A stretch of DNA of 64,000 nt from contig NZ_JADKRX010000002.1 in the NCBI RefSeq assembly GCF_015350975.1, forward strand, positions 408,004 through 472,003, written 5' to 3'. Source of the stretch: Curtobacterium sp. VKM Ac-1395. GTDB taxonomy: Bacteria > Actinomycetota > Actinomycetes > Actinomycetales > Microbacteriaceae. Made by a program: the position numbers and the translations under genes. Positions 42,249 to 49,079 of this stretch are shown here, piece after piece. The notes beneath the pieces are model-generated. The model was not told the DNA's origin. It ran no database searches and saw only the letters and a list, made by a program, of their open reading frames with translations. The number at the start of each line of letters is the position of its first letter. The first letter of the stretch is position 1.

Positions 42249-44615
42249 ATGGACACCAGCACGGGGCACGTCGCCGACAGCCACGACCGCATCCGCGTGC
42301 GTGGTGCGCGCGAGAACACGCTGCGTGACGTCGACGTCGACCTGCCGAAGCGCCGGCTGACCGTGTTCACCGGGGTGTCCGGGTCGGGCAAGAGCTCGCT
42401 CGTCTTCGGCACCGTCGCCGCGGAGTCGCAGCGGATGATCAACGAGACCTACAGCGCGTTCGTGCAGGGGTTCATGCCGTCGCTCGGCCGTCCGGACGTC
42501 GACCTGCTCGATGGTCTGACGACGGCGATCGTCGTCGACCAGGAACGCATCGGCGCCGACCCCCGCTCCACGGTGGGCACCGCGACGGACGCCAGCGCGA
42601 TGCTCCGGCTCCTCTTCAGTCGACTCGGTCAGCCGCACATCGGCGGGCCGAACGCGTTCTCGTTCAACCTCGCGACGGTCACCGCTGGTGGCGCCATCAC
42701 CGTGCAGCGTGGGACGGAAGCGAAGGCGGAGAAGGTCTCGTTCAGCCGGCTCGGCGGGATGTGTGCCCGGTGCGAAGGCCGGGGGAGCGTCAGCGAGATC
42801 GACCTGACCCAGCTCTTCGACGACTCCCGCGCGCTGGACGACGGCGCGCTGACCGTGCCGGGCTACGGCACGGACGGCTGGAACGTGCGGATGTACGCCG
42901 AGTCCGGCTACTACCCCGGCGACAAGCCGATCCGTGACTTCACCGAGCAGGAGCGTCAGGACTTCCTCTACCGCGAGCCCACCAAGCAGAAGATCGCGGG
43001 CATCAACATGACGTACGAGGGCCTCGTGCCCCGCGTCCGCCGGTCACTGCTGCAGAAGGACCGCACGGCGATGCAGCCGCACATCCGCGCCTTCGTCGAC
43101 CGGGCGGTGACGTTCACCACGTGCCCGGACTGCGACGGCACACGGCTCAACGACGTCGCACGGTCGTCGAAGATCGACGGGAAGGACGTCGCCGAGGTCG
43201 CCGCGATGCAGATCACCGACCTCGCCGCCTGGCTGCACGGCCTCGACGAGCCGTCGGTCGGACCGCTGCTCGACGGGCTCCGCGACGCCGTCGACGCCTT
43301 CGTCGAGATCGGGCTCGGCTACCTGTCCCTCGACCGTCCCACCGGCACGCTCTCCGGCGGCGAAGGGCAGCGGGTGAAGATGGTGAAGCACCTCGGTTCC
43401 TCGCTCAGCGACATCACCTACGTCTTCGACGAACCGAGCACGGGGCTGCACCCGCACGACATCGAGCGGATGAACCGGCTGCTGCTGCGCCTCCGCGACA
43501 AGGGCAACACCGTGCTGGTCGTCGAGCACAAGCCGGAGGTCATCGCGATCGCCGACCACGTCGTCGACCTCGGTCCCGGAGCGGGCACCGGCGGCGGCAC
43601 GCTCTGCTACCAGGGGCCGGTCGACGGCCTCCGCGCGAGCGGCACGGTGACGGGTCGCCACCTGGACGACCGCGTCGCCGTCAAGCCGACCGTGCGGGAG
43701 CCCACGGGCGTCATCGAGATCCGCGGCGCCGACCAGCACAACCTGCAGGACGTCGACGTCGACGTGCCGCTCGGGGTCCTGACCGTGGTGACGGGCGTCG
43801 CCGGGTCCGGCAAGAGCACGCTCGTGCACGGGTCGCTGTCCCACCGTGACGACGTCGTCACCGTCGACCAGAGCGGCATCCGGGGGTCGCGGCGCAGCAA
43901 CCCCGCCACGTACACCGGGCTGCTCGAACCCGTCCGCAAGGCCTTCGCGAAGGCGAACGGCGTCAAGCCCGCGCTGTTCAGCGCCAACTCCGAGGGTGCC
44001 TGCCCCGCGTGCAACGGCGCTGGCGTCATCTACACGGACCTCGGGATGATGGCCGGCGTCTCCACCACCTGCGCGGAGTGCGAGGGGCGCCGGTTCGACC
44101 AGTCGGTCCTCGCGTACCGGCTCGGTGGCAAGGACATCAGCGAGGTGCTGGCGATGTCCGTCGCCGAGGCCCTCGACTTCTTCGGTGCCGGGGACTCCCG
44201 CCTCCCGGCCGCGCACACCCTGCTCACCCGGCTCGCCGACGTCGGGCTCGGCTACCTGACGATCGGCCAGCCACTCACCACGCTCTCGGGCGGGGAACGG
44301 CAGCGCCTGAAGCTCGCGACGCACCTCGGGGAGCCCGGCGGTGTGATCGTCCTCGACGAGCCGACCACCGGCCTGCACCTGGCGGACGTCGCCCAGCTGC
44401 TCGGCCTGCTCGACCGGATGGTCGACGCGGGCAGGACCGTCGTGGTGATCGAGCACCACCAGGCCGTGATGGCGCATGCCGACCACCTCATCGACCTCGG
44501 GCCGGGGGCCGGGCACGACGGCGGGCAGGTCGTGTTCCAGGGCACACCGGCCGCGCTGGTCGCCGCACGGTCGACCCTGACGGGGCAGCACCTGGCGGCC
44601 TACGTCGGCGCCTGA
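42249..44615 (+). CDS. UvrA-like ABC ATPase (short class)
   Basis: A 788-residue twin ABC ATPase of the UvrA family. Walker A motifs are GVSGSGKS (42-49) and GVAGSGKS, signatures LSGGEGQRVK and LSGGERQRLK, and zinc-finger-like CxxC pairs occur in MCARCEGRG, TTCPDCDGT, ACPACNGAG and TTCAECEGR. It is clearly shorter than housekeeping UvrA (about 950 residues) and has reduced insertion domains, typical of the class linked to self-resistance against DNA-binding antibiotics (DrrC-like). No antibiotic genes are near, so it probably protects against external DNA intercalators. Leaderless ATG start. Confidence 0.88.
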   Translation: MDTSTGHVADSHDRIRVRGARENTLRDVDVDLPKRRLTVFTGVSGSGKSSLVFGTVAAESQRMINETYSAFVQGFMPSLGRPDVDLLDGLTTAIVVDQERIGADPRSTVGTATDASAMLRLLFSRLGQPHIGGPNAFSFNLATVTAGGAITVQRGTEAKAEKVSFSRLGGMCARCEGRGSVSEIDLTQLFDDSRALDDGALTVPGYGTDGWNVRMYAESGYYPGDKPIRDFTEQERQDFLYREPTKQKIAGINMTYEGLVPRVRRSLLQKDRTAMQPHIRAFVDRAVTFTTCPDCDGTRLNDVARSSKIDGKDVAEVAAMQITDLAAWLHGLDEPSVGPLLDGLRDAVDAFVEIGLGYLSLDRPTGTLSGGEGQRVKMVKHLGSSLSDITYVFDEPSTGLHPHDIERMNRLLLRLRDKGNTVLVVEHKPEVIAIADHVVDLGPGAGTGGGTLCYQGPVDGLRASGTVTGRHLDDRVAVKPTVREPTGVIEIRGADQHNLQDVDVDVPLGVLTVVTGVAGSGKSTLVHGSLSHRDDVVTVDQSGIRGSRRSNPATYTGLLEPVRKAFAKANGVKPALFSANSEGACPACNGAGVIYTDLGMMAGVSTTCAECEGRRFDQSVLAYRLGGKDISEVLAMSVAEALDFFGAGDSRLPAAHTLLTRLADVGLGYLTIGQPLTTLSGGERQRLKLATHLGEPGGVIVLDEPTTGLHLADVAQLLGLLDRMVDAGRTVVVIEHHQAVMAHADHLIDLGPGAGHDGGQVVFQGTPAALVAARSTLTGQHLAAYVGA

Positions 44616-44733
44616 CGCCCGTGGCGTGGGTGCGGCGCCTCGCGCGCTGCGCGCCACGGGACGCGCTTCGCCAGCGGTCGGCGGTCGGCGAGGCCGTGGC
44701 GGCCGTGGCGCGACGTGACGTGCCACCGCTGAT

Positions 44734-44771
44734 GTCGGCTCGAACCACGGAAGTCCCTGGTTCGAGCCGAC
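44734..44771 (+). terminator. Hairpin downstream of UvrA-like gene
   Basis: 14-bp perfect arms GTCGGCTCGAACCA/TGGTTCGAGCCGAC with a 10-nt loop, about 120 bp past the stop. The region from 44616 to 44920 otherwise holds only palindrome member 6 and the promoter of the small acidic gene. Confidence 0.55.
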
Positions 44772-44814
44772 GTGCGGTGTGCGGCGTCATCGCGCGCCGC
44801 CCTACGCAGGCGGG

Positions 44815-44853
44815 ACGGGAGACTCGGTGCCGGAACCGCGGTGAGCCTCCCGT
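44815..44853. repeat. Degenerate palindrome, family member 6
   Basis: ACGGGAGACTC (44815-44825) and GAGCCTCCCGT (44843-44853) pair with one mismatch across a 17-nt loop. Sequence and setting match the dispersed palindrome family. Confidence 0.6.
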
Positions 44854-44907
44854 GCGGCACCGGTGACCGATCGACGCACCTCGCGCCCGTCCCCAGGTCG
44901 GCGCGCG

Positions 44908-44913
44908 TAGCGT
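44908..44913 (+). promoter_or_regulatory. -10 element TAGCGT, leaderless start
   Basis: Ends 7 nt before the ATG of the 50-residue acidic protein and is the main support for that gene. Confidence 0.45.
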
Positions 44914-44920
44914 CCGGCCC

Positions 44921-45073
44921 ATGAGCTACAGCCAGCCGGATCCGGCAGAAGAGACCACGCAGGCAGACGCACCGGAGCAGCCGGACACGGCCTCCACCAA
45001 CGTCGAGGAACAGGGCGAGGAACACGCCGCGCTCGAGATCGACGCGGACGACGTGCCGACCTCCGAGGCCTGA
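44921..45073 (+). CDS. Small acidic protein, 50 residues
   Basis: A very acidic, probably unstructured peptide beginning MSYSQPDPAEETTQADAPEQ and ending DADDVPTSEA. Evidence for a real gene: a TAGCGT -10 element 7 nt before the ATG, clean third-position GC bias, and a stem-loop after the stop. No family recognised. The acidity and length recall actinobacterial intrinsically disordered small proteins, but nothing points to a function. Confidence 0.55.
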   Translation: MSYSQPDPAEETTQADAPEQPDTASTNVEEQGEEHAALEIDADDVPTSEA

Positions 45074-45090
45074 GCCCCGACACACCCACC

Positions 45091-45150
45091 GGACCGCGGT
45101 CTGGACACGAGCACCCGCAGCGACGCGGTGCGGTGTCCGGGCCGCGGTCC
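45091..45150. terminator. Long stem between small gene and convergent SDR
   Basis: GGACCGCGG (45091-45099) pairs with CCGCGGTCC (45142-45150), and GGACAC with GTGTCC inside it, giving a bulged stem. It ends 2 bp before the stop of the convergent dehydrogenase gene and could terminate both. Confidence 0.55.
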
Positions 45151-45152
45151 TA

Positions 45153-46115
45153 TCATGCCCGGTGAGCGGCGAGTGCGGCCGAGCCGAGGTCCCACAGGGC
45201 GTCGGCCGCAGCCGGGTCGACCGACCAGGACGCCACCCCGGGCTCGGCGCCGTCCCCACCCTCGACGACCGGGGACTCCTGGCCGTCCTCGAAGTACCGC
45301 CCGGTGACCGCCGCCGTGACGGGCGACGCCGCGAGCATCACCTGGTCGGCGGCACCTTCCTCCGGGGTCTTGAACCAGTCCGGCGTGTGCAGCTGGCCGT
45401 CCTCCTCGTACACCCCCATGGCGCGGAGGGCGTCGGGGTCGACGTGGCGCTGGAGTCGGGTCCTGATCCAACCGGGGGCCACGGCGTTGGCGGTGACGCC
45501 GAGCGGGGCCCAGCGGCGGGCGAGCCCGACCGCCAGGAGCACGCCCGCCGTCTTGGACTGTGCGTAGGCGACCCACGGGTCGTACGGCCGCTCGTGGAAC
45601 TGCGGGTCGGCGAAGTCGACCGGGGCGAGGCGCTGCGCCCCGGAGCTCACGACGACGACCCGCGCACCGTGGGCCGCCTCGAGGTGCTCCTGCAGCCCCA
45701 CTGCCAGGGCGAAATGCCCGAGGTAGTTGGTGGCGAGCTGCAGTTCCCAGCCGTTGGTGGCCTCGCGGCGCTCGGGCAGGGCCATCACGCCGGCGTTCGC
45801 GATGAGCCCGTCCACCGGCCCGCTCCACCCGTGGACGAAGTCCCGCACCGAGTCGAGGTCGGCGAGGTCGAGCTGCCGGACGTCGACGTGGTCGCCGAGC
45901 ACCTGCACGTCGACGGTGTCGGGGTTGCGCGTCGCGATCGTGACCGATGCCCCCGCGGCGGCGAGGGCCTGCACGCTCGCCGCACCGAGGCCCGAACCAC
46001 CGCCGGTCACGACGTACCGGCGCCCGGTGAGGTCGACGCCACGCAGGACGTCGGTCGCGGTGCTCCCGTGTCCGAAGGGGGTGCTGACGCGCTCGGCGTC
46101 GGTTCCGTGGTCCAT
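45153..46115 (-). CDS. Short-chain dehydrogenase/reductase
   Basis: A 320-residue classical SDR of the retinol-dehydrogenase-like type. Motifs are the cofactor site TGGGSGLG, NAGVMALPERR for the central strand, catalytic Ser in VVVVSSGAQRLAPVDF, and the Y-x3-K pair YAQSK. The ATG at MDHGTDAERV has an AAGGAGC ribosome-binding site. The gene is divergent from a TetR regulator, and the 69-bp gap holds three regulator half-sites, so this dehydrogenase is almost surely the TetR protein's target. Substrate unknown. Confidence 0.9.
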   Translation of the reverse strand: MDHGTDAERVSTPFGHGSTATDVLRGVDLTGRRYVVTGGGSGLGAASVQALAAAGASVTIATRNPDTVDVQVLGDHVDVRQLDLADLDSVRDFVHGWSGPVDGLIANAGVMALPERREATNGWELQLATNYLGHFALAVGLQEHLEAAHGARVVVVSSGAQRLAPVDFADPQFHERPYDPWVAYAQSKTAGVLLAVGLARRWAPLGVTANAVAPGWIRTRLQRHVDPDALRAMGVYEEDGQLHTPDWFKTPEEGAADQVMLAASPVTAAVTGRYFEDGQESPVVEGGDGAEPGVASWSVDPAAADALWDLGSAALAAHRA

Positions 46116-46135
46116 GTGCTGTCCGTTCCGCTCCT

Positions 46136-46171
46136 TGTTCGGACACATTGTCCGAACAGTGTGTCCGAACA
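46136..46171. promoter_or_regulatory. TetR operator: inverted pair plus third half-site
   Basis: TGTTCGGACA (46136-46145) and TGTCCGAACA (46149-46158) form a perfect 10-bp inverted repeat with a 3-bp spacer. A third TGTCCGAACA (46162-46171) follows in direct orientation. The sites lie between the divergent SDR and TetR genes and abut the TetR -10 element, a standard autorepressor layout. Confidence 0.75.
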
Positions 46172-46172
46172 G

Positions 46173-46178
46173 TATCAT
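46173..46178 (+). promoter_or_regulatory. -10 element TATCAT of tetR, leaderless start
   Basis: Ends 6 nt before the ATG and directly follows the third operator half-site. Confidence 0.5.
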
Positions 46179-46184
46179 CGAGGC

Positions 46185-46817
46185 ATGCCCTCGATCACCC
46201 GTGGTCCCACGCGCACCACGACGCGTCGGACGGACACCCGCCAGCGCATCCTCGACGCCACGGAACGACTCCTCACCGCAGGCGGGTCGTTCACCGAACT
46301 GGGCGTGCTCCGCATCGTCGGTGAGGCCGGCGTCGCGCGGTCGAGCTTCTACGCCCACTTCGACGACAAGACGGACCTGCTGCTGGCACTCGCGCCGCAG
46401 CTCTCCGCCGTGGCGTACGACGCGCATGCCTCCTGGGACCCGACGGACGCGGACGCGTACTCCACCATGCTCGACGGCTTCACCGCGATCGTCACGCACT
46501 ACCGCGACCACGCCGAGGTGTTGGCGGCGGTGCTCGAGGTCGCCGGGTACGACGAGCGCATGGCTGCCCGGTGGGACGCCGAGGTCGCGGTCTTCCGACA
46601 GCGAGCAGAGGGCTGGCTCGCGGGGGAGCGGGACGCCGGGCGGACCTCGGCCGAGCTCGCGCCCCGTCCGGCGGCGCGCATCGTGGTCGACGGCGGGATG
46701 CGGGCCATCACCGACCAGGTGATCCGCGGCGACGCGTCCGAGGACACGGCGTTCGCCGCCGAGCTGACCGCCATCTGGTGGTACGGCGCCTACCGACGGC
46801 CGTCGGCGCCGGCCTGA
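46185..46817 (+). CDS. TetR family transcriptional regulator
   Basis: A 210-residue repressor. The N-terminal helix-turn-helix spans about residues 18-65 (RQRILDATERLLTAGG, LRIVGEAGVARSSFYAHFDDKTDLL). The C-terminal domain is helical and likely binds a small ligand, which is not identifiable. Preceded by three operator half-sites and divergent from a short-chain dehydrogenase gene, so it probably represses that gene and itself. Leaderless ATG start from TATCAT. Confidence 0.91.
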   Translation: MPSITRGPTRTTTRRTDTRQRILDATERLLTAGGSFTELGVLRIVGEAGVARSSFYAHFDDKTDLLLALAPQLSAVAYDAHASWDPTDADAYSTMLDGFTAIVTHYRDHAEVLAAVLEVAGYDERMAARWDAEVAVFRQRAEGWLAGERDAGRTSAELAPRPAARIVVDGGMRAITDQVIRGDASEDTAFAAELTAIWWYGAYRRPSAPA

Positions 46818-46823
46818 CAGGAC

Positions 46824-46889
46824 CCGGACCCGCGGCAGGGGACCGCGCCGCGGACCGCACCGGACCTGCGGCACGGGGCCGCGCCGCGG
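46824..46889. repeat. Degenerate 36-bp direct repeat
   Basis: Two 30-bp copies beginning CCGGACC (46824-46853 and 46860-46889) share most positions and consist of GC-rich CGGACC and CCGCGCCGCGG blocks. They lie just after the TetR stop. No function seen. Confidence 0.55.
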
Positions 46890-47005
46890 GCCCGGACCGG
46901 CGTCCCGGAGACCCGTGGTTCCGCGGAGGTGCAACCCGGCACGGCCAGCGATCATCGACGAGCCCAGGGCGTCCGTCCGCAGGCACGGACCCGTCAGGAG
47001 AACGC

Positions 47006-47933
47006 ATGCACCTCGAGCCGTGGGACCCGGACACGATCGACACCGTGGTGGACCTGCTCCAGCCCGCGTGGCCTGACGGGCAGGGGCACCGCATCCGTCC
47101 GAGGCTCCTCGCGGGCGCGCGACTCCACGGTGTGACCGAGGTGGCGAACGACGACGCGGGACGTCCGGTCGGGGTCGTCCACGTCTCGCTCGACCCGACG
47201 TACCCGGGCGTCGTCGGAGGAGCGGTCGGCGTGGCACCGGGGCACCGCGGCCAGGGCCTCGGTCGTGTGCTCGCGACGCGGGCCTCGGACCTCCTGCACG
47301 CCGGTGCCCGCCGGCCCGACGGTGACCCCGCACGCGTGCAGCTCGTCGTGCTGCCGGAGGAGTCCACCGTGGCGCAGCACCTCGCCGAGCAGCACGGCTT
47401 CCGGGTCTCGTCACGCAGTGTCGGGTGGACGGCCGACCTCGACGCACAGGCCGTCGCCACCCACCAGCGAGCACTGGACGACGTCCTCCGAGACACCGCT
47501 CTGTCGATCGAGACGGTCACGTGGGCGAGCCACCGCGACGTGATGTCCGACCTGACCGACCGCGTGACCCAGGGGCTGCCTCGAGCCACCGGCGCCGACG
47601 ACGCCATCGACCCGTCGTCGGTGGGGGAGTTCTTCTTCGCCCCCGGGACCGTCTTCTTCATCGCCTGGCTGGACGGCGACGCCGTCGGGTACTCGGGAGT
47701 CAGCCCGTCGACGGACGGCACCGGGTGGTACGTCGAATTCACCGGGGTCGTCCCGGCAGCCCGCGGTCGTGGAGTCGCGCGGGCCTTCAAGCACGCGCAG
47801 TTCGTGACCGCGGCGCGCTCGGGGGGGCGGACGACTGTTCACCTTCAACGAGGAGCACAACGCCGCCGTCCTCGCCCTGAACGCCTCGTCGGGGATGCAC
47901 CGGCGGGACGGGTACGTCGGGATGGTGCGGTGA
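47006..47933 (+). pseudogene. Tandem GNAT acetyltransferase with G-run frameshift
   Basis: Codes for two GNAT-like modules: VGVAPGHRGQGLGRVLATRA in the first and FTGVVPAARGRGVARAFKHAQF in the second. After TAARSGG the frame is lost at a run of seven G (47821-47827). One base fewer restores RLFTFNEEHNAAVLALN and the normal end SSGMHRRDGYVGMVR, with TGA at 47931. Without that correction translation would run about 155 nt further into repeats. Either a true frameshift, phase variation or a sequencing error. The ATG has a CAGGAGAACGC ribosome-binding site. Confidence 0.8.
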
Positions 47934-47935
47934 CC

Positions 47936-47990
47936 GACCGCGACCGCGACCGCGACCCGGACCGCGACCCGGACCGCGACCCCGACCGCG
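47936..47990. repeat. 12-bp tandem repeat after acetyltransferase
   Basis: Units GACCGCGACCCG at 47948-47959, 47960-47971 and 47972-47983, with shorter GACCGC units on both sides. Lies immediately after the acetyltransferase stop codon. Confidence 0.75.
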
Positions 47991-48084
47991 CCCGCCGTGG
48001 CACGTGGTTCCACCGACGACACGGTGGTGCCCCGACCGCAGGCTGGGCACGAGCGACACATCGTCGCCACCGGGAGGGAATGCC

Positions 48085-48624
48085 ATGACCGACACAGAAC
48101 AGTTCGACGCCGTCCACCGGATCGGTGCCTCGGCGATCGCCGACCCGGACGCCCAGCAGGCCGTCTGGTTCCTCGGCGCACTGATCCGCGAACGGATCGG
48201 TGGGTCGTCCACGGGCGACGCCCTCGCCGTCCTCGAGCACACCGGGCACCGTGGCTACAACAGCCCGATGCACCGCCACACGCGCGACGACGAGACGTTC
48301 GTGGTCCTCGACGGGCAGGTCGAGCTCACCGTCGACGGCGAGCACCACGTCGCCGAGGCCGGGTCGGCGATCTGGCTCGCGCGGCAGTCGCTGCACGGGT
48401 TCGTCGTCGCCAGCGCCGGCGCGAAGTTCCTGACGCTGCACACCCCGGCGGGCTTCGACCGGTTCACCGTCGAGGCGGGCGCCCCGGCCCGGGTCGCCGA
48501 GGGCGAGCGCGCGATCCACCAGCCCGACTCCGTCGTCCCGCCGTCGCCGGAGGAGCTGACACGGATCGCGGCGACCTACGGGATCGAGATCGTCGGTCCG
48601 CCGCCGGGCATCACGATCGCCTGA
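48085..48624 (+). CDS. Cupin domain protein
   Basis: A 179-residue protein with a single cupin barrel. The two metal motifs are MHRHTRDDETFVVLDG (two histidines and a glutamate) and a degenerate second motif around SLHGFVVA. The N-terminal 45 residues are helical. Members bind metal and act as dioxygenases, isomerases or seed-storage relatives; the exact role is open. The ATG follows GGGAGGG. No close partner in the neighbourhood. Confidence 0.85.
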   Translation: MTDTEQFDAVHRIGASAIADPDAQQAVWFLGALIRERIGGSSTGDALAVLEHTGHRGYNSPMHRHTRDDETFVVLDGQVELTVDGEHHVAEAGSAIWLARQSLHGFVVASAGAKFLTLHTPAGFDRFTVEAGAPARVAEGERAIHQPDSVVPPSPEELTRIAATYGIEIVGPPPGITIA

Positions 48625-48797
48625 CCGCCGCACCGCGACCGCCGACGCCGCCCTGGTCGCCGCATGGGTCGTGGCGGCGGCCAGGACCCTGCACGGCGCG
48701 GTCGTCACCGGCGCGCTCCTCCAGGCCCCGAGCCCGTCATGACGCGGCACGCGTCCGCAGCATCCAGGGCGCGGTGCGGCCTGCTCCGGACCGGAGA

Positions 48798-48850
48798 CCG
48801 CCGGACGGGAGGCTCGGTGCGCGACCGCCACCGAGCCTCCCGTCCGGCGG
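48798..48850. repeat. Palindrome with 9-nt loop, family member 7
   Basis: Perfect 22-bp arms (48798-48819 and 48829-48850) carrying the GACGGGAGGCTCGGTG core. Placed downstream of the cupin gene. Confidence 0.85.
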
Positions 48851-48953
48851 GTACCGCGGCCGCCCGCCGCGACGCGCGCCGCCGCTGTGAATCCCGCTCG
48901 AAGACCGGTCCGGACGTGTACGTGTTCCCATTCCGATCGACGGACCGACTGCG

Positions 48954-48959
48954 TAGCGT
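48954..48959 (+). promoter_or_regulatory. -10 element TAGCGT with long leader
   Basis: The leader to the LuxR gene would be about 115 nt, unusual here because other TAGCGT elements lie next to their start codons. Confidence 0.35.
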
Positions 48960-49079
48960 CGGACCAGGAACGGGAACGACGTCGCGGTCGAGCCGAGCTG
49001 CCCGCATCGGGCCAGCGGTGAACGCGAGTGGTCCGTCGGCTCTCCACCCACCCTGCGACGCCCGGTCAGGAAGGTCGTC

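Larger units (their letters stand above)
48625..49079. other. 455-bp gap before LuxR gene
   Basis: Contains palindrome member 7 (48798-48850) and a promoter-like TAGCGT (48954-48959), giving a leader of about 115 nt before the GTG of the LuxR gene. Otherwise GC-rich with no convincing gene, although short open frames occur. Confidence 0.6.

Noticed and set aside
45151..45156. TATCAT promoter-like hexamer beside the SDR stop codon
   Set aside because: It points into the 3' end of a gene with no plausible start codon 6-8 nt downstream, so it is likely chance.
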